Positions 8,098-15,437 of a stretch of DNA of 42,287 nt are shown in pieces. Positions within the stretch are counted from its first letter, which is position 1. Each line of letters starts with the position of its first letter. Below the pieces are notes generated by a model, which saw only the letters and a list, made by a program, of their open reading frames with translations, was not told the DNA's origin and searched no databases. The stretch is taken from assembly GCF_017652985.1 (NCBI RefSeq), contig NZ_JAGGDJ010000049.1, forward strand, positions 1-42,287, given 5' to 3'. A program made the translations under genes and the position numbers. Source of the stretch: Paenibacillus artemisiicola (lineage in GTDB: Bacteria; Bacillota; Bacilli; Paenibacillales; Paenibacillaceae).

Positions 8098-8655
8098 CTA
8101 GGTCGTGACCGGCTTCCCGCCTCGCAAGAGCTCCGCGCCCAGCGTGTGCCGGAAGTGGCCCAGCGCCCAGTCGTGTCCCTGCGGATTGAAGGTCGCGACC
8201 GCGTCGGCGTGGACGGCGATGCGATAGCCCCGGTTGTACGCGTCCACCGCCGTGTGCAGCACGCAAATATCGGTGCAGACGCCGATGAGATGGAGCTCCG
8301 CAATGCCCCGCATGCGAAGCTGCAGCTCCAGGTCGGTGCCCGCGAAGGCGCTGTAACGGGTCTTATCCATCCAGTAGACGCGATCCCGGTTCGCCTCGTA
8401 CGCGTCCTTCAGCTTCCCGTATAGTTCACGGCCGCTCGTGCCCGCGATGTTGTGCGGCGGGAAAAGCTTATGCTCCGGATGCAGGACGTCCGCTTCGCGG
8501 TGAAGGTCGACCGCCATGACGACGAAATCGCCCGCCTCCGCGAATTGGCGCGTCAATGCCGCCATCCGGTCCTCGATGTCGATGCCCGGCTGGCCGCAGG
8601 GCAGCTTGCCGACGATAAAATCGACCGTATAGTCGATCACGATAAGTGCTTTCAT
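8098..8655 (-). CDS. pncA: nicotinamidase (isochorismatase-like hydrolase)
   Basis: Deamidates nicotinamide to nicotinate, feeding the adjacent PncB. The 185-residue cysteine hydrolase shows the family triad Asp8 (LIVIDYTVDF), Lys98 (MDKTRYSAF) and Cys131 (GVCTDICVLHTA), and probable metal ligands Asp50 and His52 (VDLHRE) and His68 (FPPHNIAGT). Length is normal. The isochorismatase fold also covers other amidases, but these residues and the position between a NrtR-like regulator and pncB make nicotinamidase the best call. AGGAAAGGCGG upstream of the ATG serves as RBS; the gene follows nrtR by 75 nt. Confidence 0.95.
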   Translation of the reverse strand: MKALIVIDYTVDFIVGKLPCGQPGIDIEDRMAALTRQFAEAGDFVVMAVDLHREADVLHPEHKLFPPHNIAGTSGRELYGKLKDAYEANRDRVYWMDKTRYSAFAGTDLELQLRMRGIAELHLIGVCTDICVLHTAVDAYNRGYRIAVHADAVATFNPQGHDWALGHFRHTLGAELLRGGKPVTT

Positions 8656-8730
8656 GGCGAAGTCCGCCTTTCCTAATAAAGTGGGAAATCGAGTCGGAGC
8701 CGCCCGCCCCGCGGGAGCGGAACGGCAGGA

Positions 8731-9504
8731 CTAGCCGTAAATCGACAGCTGCGGAACGTAATCCGTGAACCGGTACAGCTGCGCCGCCCGCTGGGAATGG
8801 CGGTTGGACTGCTTCAGCTCGCCCTTGCTGTCGCGGACCTCCTCGATGATCCCCTTGCGGCTCTGCGTCGACGTGATCTTGCGGATGAAGTTCTTCTCTT
8901 CGAAATCCGGCACGACCGCTTCGATCACCTGGTACAGCTCGCCGATCGTGAATTCCTCCGGCAGAAACGAACGCGCGATCGTCGTGGTCAGCATCTTGAT
9001 CCGGATCTGCTCCAGCGCGTCCTCGAGAATGCGCCGGTGGTCGAACGCGAGGTCCGCCGCCAGCGCCTCCTGCACCGGGAAGAGCCGCACGTCCGCGGCG
9101 TCGTCCGCCGCCCGCCGTCCGGCGAGCGCATGCTCGTGCACGAGCGCGAAGAAGGCGTGCGAGATCATCCAGCCGCGGGGGTCGCGGCCCGGCTCGCTGT
9201 AGACGCCGAAATATTCGATGTGCACGTCGGCGACGCCCGTCTCCTCCCGCAGCTCCCGCAGGGCGCTCTCGAGCATCGTTTCGGTCTCCTTGGAGAAGCC
9301 GCCCGGCAGCGCCCAGTGTCCTTGAAACGGCCAGCCCTTGCGCTGGATCAGCAGCACCTCCAGCCGCCGCAGGGGCAGCGATTTCTTCGCGGTGTTGCGT
9401 TCGGTCGACGTGATCGTGAAGATGACGATGTCGGCCGGCGCCCCGTCCGGCGTGCGATAACGGCCGGCGGAATAGGCCGCCGCCTCGTCAAGGGTCTCGT
9501 GCAT
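8731..9504 (-). CDS. nrtR: NrtR-type Nudix transcriptional regulator of NAD metabolism
   Basis: A 257-residue protein with an N-terminal Nudix hydrolase-like domain and a C-terminal winged-helix segment (about 170-257, FTIGELYQVIEAVVP..FIRKITST), the layout of NrtR. Known NrtR proteins repress NAD biosynthesis and salvage genes and release DNA on binding ADP-ribose-type ligands. The Nudix box here fits GX5EX7REUXEEXGU completely (GFSKETE then REL REETGV), so hydrolase activity on ADP-ribose may be retained. It is first in the operon with pncA and pncB, which supports autoregulation through the palindrome at 9534-9546. RBS AGGTGA lies 7 nt before the ATG. A plain ADP-ribose hydrolase is a less likely reading. 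Confidence 0.9.
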   Translation of the reverse strand: MHETLDEAAAYSAGRYRTPDGAPADIVIFTITSTERNTAKKSLPLRRLEVLLIQRKGWPFQGHWALPGGFSKETETMLESALRELREETGVADVHIEYFGVYSEPGRDPRGWMISHAFFALVHEHALAGRRAADDAADVRLFPVQEALAADLAFDHRRILEDALEQIRIKMLTTTIARSFLPEEFTIGELYQVIEAVVPDFEEKNFIRKITSTQSRKGIIEEVRDSKGELKQSNRHSQRAAQLYRFTDYVPQLSIYG

Positions 9505-9533
9505 CGCGGAATCACCTGCTCCGTTTTTTATAT

Positions 9534-9565
9534 TGTCATTTTGACATAATTAAAAATAAAGTCAA
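9534..9565 (-). promoter_or_regulatory. candidate NrtR operator and promoter region
   Basis: TGTCATTTTGACA (9534-9546) is a perfect inverted repeat (TGTCA-N3-TGACA) in an otherwise A/T-rich stretch 30 nt upstream of nrtR. A minus-strand TTGACT (9560-9565) could be the -35, which puts the palindrome over the -10 region, a classic repressor position. GTCAA at 9561-9565 may be a third half-site. The regulator assignment is inferred from adjacency. Confidence 0.55.
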
Positions 9566-9575
9566 TAGGCCACGC

Positions 9576-9627
9576 AAAAAAATCCCCGTTCGGCGCGAAC
9601 GCCTCCTTCATCAGCGTTCGCGGAACG
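9576..9627 (-). terminator. terminator after the small basic protein gene
   Basis: On the minus strand GTTCCGCGAACGC (9613-9627) pairs with GCGTTCGCGCCGAAC (9587-9602, one bulge) and is followed by GGGGATTTTTTT. It ends the 10305-9652 transcript just upstream of the nrtR promoter. Confidence 0.85.
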
Positions 9628-9651
9628 AGGAAAATTATACGTGCCCGTTCG

Positions 9652-9849
9652 TTATTTGGCAGTGCCCGGGCCGGAGCCCTTGGCGCTTCCGGCACCGGAC
9701 GCGACGGAATTCCCCGCGTCCTCGGGCTTCTTCGTGCCCTTGCTCTTGTACGGCTTCGGCGCGCTCTTCACGCGCCGCTCGCCCGCCTGCCAGCGGTTCC
9801 AGCCTTTCTTGTCCGTGCCGCGGCCCGTGCCGCCCTTGCCCTTGGCCAT
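9652..9849 (-). CDS. small basic Gly/Lys-rich protein (DUF3934-like)
   Basis: A 65-residue protein starting MAKGKGGTGRGTDKKGWNRW, rich in Gly, Lys, Ser and Pro and predicted disordered. The start resembles the short DUF3934-type proteins of Bacilli, named from memory and unverified. It has no signal peptide or hydrophobic segment. The ATG at 9849 is 6 nt after the stop of the HEAT-repeat gene, so the two are probably co-transcribed and coupled, and a terminator follows at 9576-9627. Function unknown; the strong positive charge would suit nucleic acid or polyanion binding, but that is speculation. Confidence 0.8.
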   Translation of the reverse strand: MAKGKGGTGRGTDKKGWNRWQAGERRVKSAPKPYKSKGTKKPEDAGNSVASGAGSAKGSGPGTAK

Positions 9850-9855
9850 GGCCGG

Positions 9856-10305
9856 CTACCTGCCGGACAAGGACGCCCACGTCCGCTCGAGCCATGCGTC
9901 GAACTCGTCGTCCTTGTCTCCTTCGTACGTATCGTACACGTCGGAGCGCATGTTCTTCAGCTTCTCCTTGAACGCCGCGTAATCGTGGCCCGCGGGCAGG
10001 CTCTTCTTGATCCGGAGCAAAATCTTGCCCGTGCCCTTAATCGGCTCGCCCTTCCGTCGTTCCGGCGCCGCCGCTTCCACGCCGAGCGCCGTCAGCGCGC
10101 GGTACGCGGCCTGCTGCACCCGGTAGACGGGGTCGTTCTTCGCCAGACGCTCGAGCACGTCCACCGCGGGCTGGCCGCCCAGCTCGCCGAGCGCTTCCGC
10201 CGCCTTCGCCCGCTCCCGCCAATTCGACATGCGGCCGGCGGCTTTCTTCAGCTCGTCCAGGCTTGGCGCCGCGTCCGTCATGGATTCCGTATGTTCCACG
10301 TTCAT
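9856..10305 (-). CDS. HEAT-repeat domain protein
   Basis: A 149-residue soluble protein. Residues about 15-75 (LDELKKAAGRMSNWRERAKAAEALGEL, then AVDVLERLAKNDPVYRVQQAAYRAL) form one to two HEAT/PBS-lyase-type helical repeats. The C-terminal half (ILLRIKKSLPAGHDYAAFKEKLKNM) is basic, then turns acidic (YEGDKDDEFDAWLERTW). HEAT repeats usually mediate protein contacts; no enzyme motif is visible. The ATG at 10305 follows AAGGGAG at 4 nt; a TTG one codon earlier is possible but less likely. The gene has a candidate promoter at 10396-10424 and is paired with the small basic protein gene downstream. Function unknown. Confidence 0.85.
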   Translation of the reverse strand: MNVEHTESMTDAAPSLDELKKAAGRMSNWRERAKAAEALGELGGQPAVDVLERLAKNDPVYRVQQAAYRALTALGVEAAAPERRKGEPIKGTGKILLRIKKSLPAGHDYAAFKEKLKNMRSDVYDTYEGDKDDEFDAWLERTWASLSGR

Positions 10306-10395
10306 CAAACTCCCTTGGTCGACCGACGTTCTTCGTCAACCCGCGCGAACCGGCGCGGGCGCGAGGCATCCGTCGTCTTCGTATCATTCCTTACC

Positions 10396-10424
10396 ACGCT
10401 ACCGTTTATCGCCGCGAAAGTCAA
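10396..10424 (-). promoter_or_regulatory. predicted promoter of the HEAT-repeat gene
   Basis: Minus strand: TTGACT (10419-10424), 17-nt spacer, TAGCGT (10396-10401). The -35 is good and the -10 poor. It lies about 90 nt upstream of the start codon. Confidence 0.4.
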
Positions 10425-10483
10425 TTCCGCCGGCAGGCGCGCGGTCGGCCGCAGTCGCCGGTCGACTGCCGCGATGCGCCCCC

Positions 10484-10537
10484 AAAAGCAAAGAGCCCGC
10501 TCCGGTCTCCCGGTGACGGGAGCCGAAACGGGCGCTG
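10484..10537 (-). terminator. terminator of the 118-aa unknown gene
   Basis: On the minus strand a long stem (GCCCG, TTTCGG, CTCCC pairing with GGGAG, ACCGGA, GCGGGC around a GTCACC loop) is followed by TCTTTGCTTTT. It sits about 135 nt past the stop at 10670. Between 10538 and 10669 I see nothing else. Confidence 0.8.
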
Positions 10538-10669
10538 ATCGTTCGCGGCCGCGAACGGCTATCCGTCCGCCGGGACGCCATCCGCCGCGGGGCGCGGTGA
10601 CCGCGCCGACCGCGGCAAGGCCGCGAACCGGCCGCCGGGCATGCCGTCGCAGCATCGGCGCAGGTTCCG

Positions 10670-11026
10670 CTAGCCGAGCGGGATCCGGTACGCCGAACGT
10701 TCCTCGACGATATGCTCCCCGCCCTGGCCGAAGACCCAGCGGAATTCGAAGACGTCGCCTTCGTAGCCCGTCCGGCTGCGGATGTCCGGCAGCACGGCCG
10801 CCTCGAAGTGGTCCAGCAGCTTCTGCTGCAGCTCGTTCAGGCGCAGCTCGTTGGCATCCCGCTGCCGCAGCGCCTCCTCCTGCGAGACCGCCGTCTGCAG
10901 GAAATACGCCAGCGCGACTTGATCGGCCGTCAGGTCCTCGGGCAGCGGCTGCCCGGAGCCCCGGAACACCTGCTTGACCGTCTCCACCCAATCGCCGTAC
11001 AGGTCGATCGCGATCTGATGATTCAT
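10670..11026 (-). CDS. conserved-looking protein of unknown function
   Basis: A 118-residue soluble protein beginning MNHQIAIDLYGDWVETVKQV. I do not recognise its family. Residues 35-80 are helical and Gln/Glu/Leu-rich (SQEEALRQRDANELRLNELQ), the end is more beta-like (DVFEFRWVFGQGGEHIVEE). The ORF can begin eight codons earlier at 11050, but AAAGGGG lies 11 nt before the ATG at 11026 and no RBS precedes the earlier ATG, so 11026 is chosen. It is a single-gene unit ending in the terminator at 10484-10537. Confidence 0.7.
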   Translation of the reverse strand: MNHQIAIDLYGDWVETVKQVFRGSGQPLPEDLTADQVALAYFLQTAVSQEEALRQRDANELRLNELQQKLLDHFEAAVLPDIRSRTGYEGDVFEFRWVFGQGGEHIVEERSAYRIPLG

Positions 11027-11198
11027 CGTGCGGCACGCCCCTTTCTTCATCTTCTTCGTTACCGTCCATTGTAGGGGGAAGCGCCGCCGGCCGCAAGTGC
11101 GGCTCGCTCGATCCCTTCAAGAACGATCCGCGAAACAGGCGGGACGGCAGTCTGCCGGGGAAGCGGCGGTTTTCGTTAATCGGCGCGGGATCGCGGGC

Positions 11199-12044
11199 TT
11201 ACTTGACCGCGCCGGCCGTGATGCCGCTGGCGATTTTGCGTTGGAAGACGATGTAGACGAGCAGCACGGGCACGATCGTGAAGAACAGGGCGGCGAACAG
11301 CGGTCCCCATTCGGTGCGGTACTGCATCTCCGCCTGCATGACGCCGATCTCCACGGGCAGCGTGTACTGCTTCGGGTCGTTGACGAGAATCGTGCCGACG
11401 ATGTATTCGTTCCAAATATTCAGCACGTTGACGATCGCCACCGTGATGAGCCCCGGCTGGGACAGCGGCAGCATGACGCGGAAGAACGTGCCGAAGTACG
11501 ACGCGCCGTCCATGATCGATGCTTCCTCGAGCTCCTTCGGCAGCGATTTGAAGAAGCCGACGAGCACGAAGATGCCGAACGCCAGCACGCTGGACGTGTA
11601 GACGAGGATGAGGCCGATCTTCGTATTGATCAGGTGGAACGAATTCATCAGGAAGAACAGCGGGATGAGCGCCAGGATGAACGGCACCATCATCGACGCG
11701 ATGTAGAGCAGGTAGAGCGCGCCGCTGCCGCGGAACTTGTAGCGCGCGAGCACGTACGCGGTCGTCGCCGCGAGCAGCAGGCCGAGCAGCGTCGAGCCGG
11801 CCGTGACGACGATTGAATTCAGGAAGTACGCGTCGAAATTGTATTTGTTCCACACGTACGAGAAGTTCGACCACAGAAGCGGCGCGTCGGGAAGCGCCCA
11901 CGGCAGGTGGCGGAAGAACTGGTCGTTGTTCTTGAGCGCGTCGAGCAGCGTCCACAGCAGCGGATAAAGCACGGAGACGCTCCAGACGATCAGGACGGCG
12001 TAGGCGCCGTAGCGCAGGATCGGGTTGCGGATGCCGTTGTTCAT
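11199..12044 (-). CDS. carbohydrate ABC transporter permease (MalG-type)
   Basis: A 281-residue integral membrane permease of the CUT1 sugar importer class, with six predicted helices (first at about 11-30). The EAA loop that docks the ATPase reads EEASIMDGASYFGTFFRVMLPLSQPGL in outline, with the family's conserved E-A-x3-D-G-A core near residue 175-185, and the C-terminus (FQRKIASGITAGAVK) is typical of MalG. AAGGGGG precedes the ATG, which is 14 nt after the stop of the MalF-type gene. It is the last gene of the binding protein-permease-permease operon; no clear terminator follows. No ATPase is encoded here; such importers often share an MsmX/MsmK-type ATPase encoded elsewhere. Confidence 0.95.
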   Translation of the reverse strand: MNNGIRNPILRYGAYAVLIVWSVSVLYPLLWTLLDALKNNDQFFRHLPWALPDAPLLWSNFSYVWNKYNFDAYFLNSIVVTAGSTLLGLLLAATTAYVLARYKFRGSGALYLLYIASMMVPFILALIPLFFLMNSFHLINTKIGLILVYTSSVLAFGIFVLVGFFKSLPKELEEASIMDGASYFGTFFRVMLPLSQPGLITVAIVNVLNIWNEYIVGTILVNDPKQYTLPVEIGVMQAEMQYRTEWGPLFAALFFTIVPVLLVYIVFQRKIASGITAGAVK

Positions 12045-12057
12045 GGTGAAGTCCCCC

Positions 12058-12960
12058 TTAGCTCAGCTCGACCGTCTCATGACGAAGCAGCCGCTGCAGC
12101 ACCACTGTCGTTATAAGCGAGAGCACCAGAATCAGGACGCCGATCGCGGCGCCGAAGCCGAAATGGTATTGGCGGAACGCCATTTGGTACAAATACGAGC
12201 CCATGACCTGCGTGCTGTTGTCCGGCCCGCCCTCGGTCATGATCCAGACGATGACGAAGGAGCCGTTCAGCGTCGTCATCATGATGTTAATGACGGATAC
12301 CTTCATCTGCTCCCAGATGAGCGGCACGGTGATGTCCTTGAACTGCTTCCACTGCGACGCGCCCTCGAGGTCGGCCGCTTCGTAGTAGGAGGCCGGGATG
12401 TTCTGGATCGCGGCGATGAGCAGGATCATGTAGAAGCCGATGCCCGCCCAGACGGCCGGCGGCAGCAGCATCCAGATCGTATGGTTCGTGAAGCCGAGCC
12501 ACGTGATCGTCACCTTCTCGTCGGTGAACAGGGACAGGAACGCGTTCAAAAAGCCGATTTGCGGATTGTATATGAAATTCCACAGCACGCCGATGACGAC
12601 GACGGAAATGACGTTCGGAATGAAGAAGATCGACCGGAAGAAGCCGGCCATCTTGAATTTGAACCGGGTCAGCGCGACCGCGAAGAACGTCGCGAGCACC
12701 ATGATGCCGACGATTTTGCCGACGACGAGGAAGTAGTCGTTGCCGATCGCCCGCCAGACGATGGGATCCTTGAACATGTCCTTGAAATTGCCGAGCCCGA
12801 TGAAATCCTTCGTCTGCGACATGCCGGACCAGTCGAACATCGAATAATAGAGGCCTTTGACGACGGGATAAATCGTGAAGACGCCGAAGAACACGAACGT
12901 CGGGATGATGAACGTAGCGATGAATAGGTTTCTCTGCCACTTGGCGCTGCCTGCTTCCAT
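12058..12960 (-). CDS. carbohydrate ABC transporter permease (MalF-type)
   Basis: A 300-residue membrane permease partnering the MalG-type protein downstream. Six helices are predicted, beginning with LFIATFIIPTFVFFGVFTIYPV, and the EAA loop reads YYEAADLEGASQWKQF followed by ITVPLIW, as in the MalF/UgpA group. The open frame extends 19 codons upstream, but AGGAAGGGCGG precedes the ATG at 12960 and the extension contains nothing permease-like, so MEAGSAKWQ is taken as the start. A 38-nt hairpin separates it from the binding-protein gene, which usually lets the binding protein be made in excess. The transported sugar cannot be told. Confidence 0.94.
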   Translation of the reverse strand: MEAGSAKWQRNLFIATFIIPTFVFFGVFTIYPVVKGLYYSMFDWSGMSQTKDFIGLGNFKDMFKDPIVWRAIGNDYFLVVGKIVGIMVLATFFAVALTRFKFKMAGFFRSIFFIPNVISVVVIGVLWNFIYNPQIGFLNAFLSLFTDEKVTITWLGFTNHTIWMLLPPAVWAGIGFYMILLIAAIQNIPASYYEAADLEGASQWKQFKDITVPLIWEQMKVSVINIMMTTLNGSFVIVWIMTEGGPDNSTQVMGSYLYQMAFRQYHFGFGAAIGVLILVLSLITTVVLQRLLRHETVELS

Positions 12961-12986
12961 GACGCGACCGCCCTTCCTGTAAATTC

Positions 12987-13024
12987 GCGAAAGGATGACC
13001 GGGTGCGGTCCGGCCATCCTTCGC
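12987..13024 (-). other. intercistronic hairpin between binding protein and permease genes
   Basis: On the minus strand GCGAAGGATGGCCGG pairs with CCGGTCATCCTTTCGC around a 7-nt loop (one bulge, one G-U). No T-run follows, so it is not a standard terminator. Such stems between binding-protein and permease cistrons commonly stabilise the upstream message. Confidence 0.7.
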
Positions 13025-13069
13025 TTTTGTCATCTGTGAAACCGCCGATAGGGCTTAAGGGGCGTTTGC

Positions 13070-14512
13070 TTATTTCGCGACTTTTTTGACGACGTCGGTC
13101 ACGCGCTTGATCCAACCGTCCGGATCGATCTTGCCGATCGTCAGGGCGTCGGTCGCGTCCTGCATCGCCTTGTCGACGTCCGCGTTGAACGTGATCGTCG
13201 GGATGACGACGGTGTTCGGGTCCGTCAGGTACTTGGCCGCGTCCTTGACGAAGTTCGGCGCGTTCGACGCGCTGATGTCGCCCTTGATGTTGGACGGCGC
13301 GCCGCTCAGCTCGGCCCATTGGGACGCCTGCGCCTTGGAGAAGACGAACTGCAGGAACGCTTTGGCCGCGTCCTTGTTCTTCGCGTTCTTCGCGACCGCG
13401 ACGGTAGCCGTCGACGTGTTGGCGACGATCTTCTGGCCCGCGTCCTGCGTGATCGACGGGATGAAGCCGAAGTCGAAGCCTTGCGGAATGTCCTTGGACA
13501 TCTCGTTCGGCAGCCACAGGCCGTTCGGGATGAACGCGTCCTTGTTTTGCAGGAACAGCATTTGCGAGTCGGTGTGGTTGATTTGAATCGACGCTTTATC
13601 GATGAAGCCTTTGTCGCGCAGCGTCACGATCTTGCCGAGCGCCGTCTTGACCGCGTCGCTCTCGAACGCTTCAAGCTTGTTCGCCGCCATGTCCTGCAGG
13701 ACGGTGTAGTCGCCGTTATTCGCGGAGACGATCGCCGGGTACAGGAAGGCGCCGTTGATGTAGTACGGGTATTTGCCGGTATGGATGAAGGGCGTGACGC
13801 CGGCCGCTTTGATCTTGTCGCTCACGTCGAGGAACTGCTGGAAGTCCTGCGGCTCCTGCCAGCCCTTCTCCTTGAAGAGCGCCTTGTTCCAGAAAATGCC
13901 CCACGAGTTCAGGACGAGCGGGATGTTGTAGATCTTGCCGTCGTACTGCTGAGGCTGCTGCGCCAGCATATCGAGGATTTTATCGCCGTCGACGTTCTTC
14001 GCATCCTTGATCCAGTCGGTCAGGTCTTCGAGCTGGCCGTCTTCGACCATCTGGCGGTCGTTCAGCTCCGGGCCGTCGATGTAAACGAAATCCGGCGGGT
14101 TGCCGCCGATCCAGCGCGGTTTGTTTTGTTCGTTGATTTTCGGGCCGCCGAGCGCTTTCACGTGCAGATCGGGGTTCGCTTTTTGGAAATCGTCGATGAC
14201 CTTGGTCCACCACTTGTCGCCGTAGCCGCCGACGAAGTACTGAATCTCGAAATCGCCGGTCAGCTTGGGCGTATCCGTCGCGCCGGCGTTCGCGCCGCCC
14301 GCGTCGGTGCCGCCCGCGTTCGCGGCATCGCCGTTTGTCGCGCCGGCGTTCGCGGATCCGCCGTTCGTCGTGCCGCCGTTCGTCGTCGTCCCGTTGTTCG
14401 TCGACGCGGCATCGTTCCCGCCGCCGTTGTTGTTCGAGCCGCAGCCCGCGAGCGACAGCGAGGCGAGCAAGACGGCCGCGCCCATCGCGGCGTATGTTTT
14501 CTTGTTCATCAT
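13070..14512 (-). CDS. extracellular sugar-binding lipoprotein (family 1)
   Basis: A 480-residue solute-binding lipoprotein: signal sequence, then lipobox LAGC with the lipidated Cys at 24. Residues about 25-78 are a low-complexity Asn/Gly/Ala/Thr tether, and the mature MalE-like domain begins near LTGDFEIQYFVGGYGDKWW. Later segments (NIPLVLNSWGIFWNKALFKEKGW, AAKAFLQFVFSKAQASQW) are typical of CUT1 sugar-binding proteins. It would deliver a sugar to the two permeases downstream. TAGGAGGG lies 8 nt before the ATG at 14512. The tether is long for this class and may span the wall or S-layer. Ligand unknown. Confidence 0.95.
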   Translation of the reverse strand: MMNKKTYAAMGAAVLLASLSLAGCGSNNNGGGNDAASTNNGTTTNGGTTNGGSANAGATNGDAANAGGTDAGGANAGATDTPKLTGDFEIQYFVGGYGDKWWTKVIDDFQKANPDLHVKALGGPKINEQNKPRWIGGNPPDFVYIDGPELNDRQMVEDGQLEDLTDWIKDAKNVDGDKILDMLAQQPQQYDGKIYNIPLVLNSWGIFWNKALFKEKGWQEPQDFQQFLDVSDKIKAAGVTPFIHTGKYPYYINGAFLYPAIVSANNGDYTVLQDMAANKLEAFESDAVKTALGKIVTLRDKGFIDKASIQINHTDSQMLFLQNKDAFIPNGLWLPNEMSKDIPQGFDFGFIPSITQDAGQKIVANTSTATVAVAKNAKNKDAAKAFLQFVFSKAQASQWAELSGAPSNIKGDISASNAPNFVKDAAKYLTDPNTVVIPTITFNADVDKAMQDATDALTIGKIDPDGWIKRVTDVVKKVAK

Positions 14513-14599
14513 GAAGCGTACCCTCCTACTAGGTGTGGTTGGAGCGCCGGGGCCGGTGCGTCCGATCCCTCGTGCAGCCTCGCTGCAGCGCTTGTATTC

Positions 14600-14628
14600 A
14601 TCATAGTGGGCGGGGGCGTTTCGCTGAA
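14600..14628 (-). promoter_or_regulatory. possible promoter of the sugar importer operon
   Basis: Minus strand: TTCAGC (14623-14628), 17-nt spacer, TATGAT (14600-14605), about 90 nt upstream of the binding-protein gene. The -10 is good and the -35 matches only half the consensus, which would suit an activated promoter such as one driven by the neighbouring YesN-type regulator. Confidence 0.4.
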
Positions 14629-14770
14629 TCGAATATCTTCCATGAATTCTTTATTATTTTCTTCTTGTAAAAAATGCAGGCTTGGAGGACAGGGCGTGCT
14701 GGAGGGCTAAGGGGGCTGGTTGGGTGTGTAAGCGATTGGTTGAGGGGCGAAGCTGAGCCGGGAGTGCGGG

Positions 14771-14877
14771 GGCTAGCCGGAAGCGCACGCCAGAACCGCG
14801 GCGCGAGGCGCGAGGGGTACCCGAGTGTGAAGGGCTAGACGGAAGCACACGCCAGAACCGCGGCGCGAGGCGCGAGG
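14771..14877. repeat. 45-bp direct repeat, two copies
   Basis: Copies at 14771-14815 and 14833-14877 share GCCAGAACCGCGGCGCGAGG and flanks, differing at only a few positions. They lie in the non-coding interval 14630-15375, next to the 51-bp array. No protein-like frame spans them. Confidence 0.85.
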
Positions 14878-14958
14878 GCTTGTCCCAAGATGCGAGAGGC
14901 TGGCGGAGGTGCGATTTTAAAGTGACGGGTGCTGAAGGAAGGTGCCGAATGGCTACCA

Positions 14959-15240
14959 TATACCGTATCTGATTCCGTGCCTGCTCTCTTGACCGCTGAA
15001 CTCCCGGTATGTACCGTACTACGTACCCTTCTTGCGTTCAAAATCGCCGATTTTTCGCTATGTACCGTACTACGTACCGCTCTTGTACCCAAAATCGCCA
15101 GATCTCCTTCATGTACCGTACCTGGTACCGCTCTTGCGCTTAAAATCACCGAATTCCCGCTATGTGCCGTACTACGTACCGCTCTTACGTCCAAAAACGC
15201 CGGAGCTCCGCCATGTACCGCACCCGGTACCGTTCTTGCG
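14959..15240. repeat. 51-bp intergenic tandem repeat array
   Basis: Units at 15010-15060, 15061-15111, 15112-15162 and 15163-15213 are each exactly 51 bp. A degenerate unit precedes (14959-15009) and a partial one follows (15214-about 15240). Each unit has TGTACCGTACTACGTACC (with variants such as CTGGTACC) followed by TCTTGCG..CAAAATCGCC and a variable 12-13 bp tail. Because 51 is 17 codons, ORFs with 17-residue periodicity appear on both strands, but none has an RBS or a protein-like composition. The array lies between the terminator at 15379-15411 and the promoter of the sugar importer. Function unknown. Confidence 0.9.
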
Positions 15241-15378
15241 GACGTGCCTTCCGGTTCTTGCGGACGCACCTTCCGCCGATTTCGAGACGGCGGCACTGGC
15301 CGCCACCCGGGTTAGCCGGCTCCGTTCGGCCGGCCAGACCCGGCCGGCCGCCGCCGGCGCGCATGCCGAGCGGCGCGC

Positions 15379-15411
15379 AAAAAACCGGTCCGCAATATTC
15401 GCGGACCGGTT
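15379..15411 (-). terminator. terminator of the sensor/binding-protein operon
   Basis: On the minus strand AACCGGTCCGC-GAATATT-GCGGACCGG is followed by TTTTTT. A perfect stem 27 nt past the stop of the 437-aa binding protein gene. Confidence 0.93.
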
Positions 15412-15437
15412 ACGTGCGCCTCCGGCTAAGCCTGCGG

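Noticed and set aside
12961..13017. 19-codon extension of the MalF-type permease
   Set aside because: It precedes a good RBS, overlaps the intercistronic hairpin and lacks similarity to permease N-termini.
14959..15240. CRISPR array
   Set aside because: The whole 51-bp unit is repeated with drift, there are no unique spacers of constant length between identical repeats, and no cas genes are nearby.
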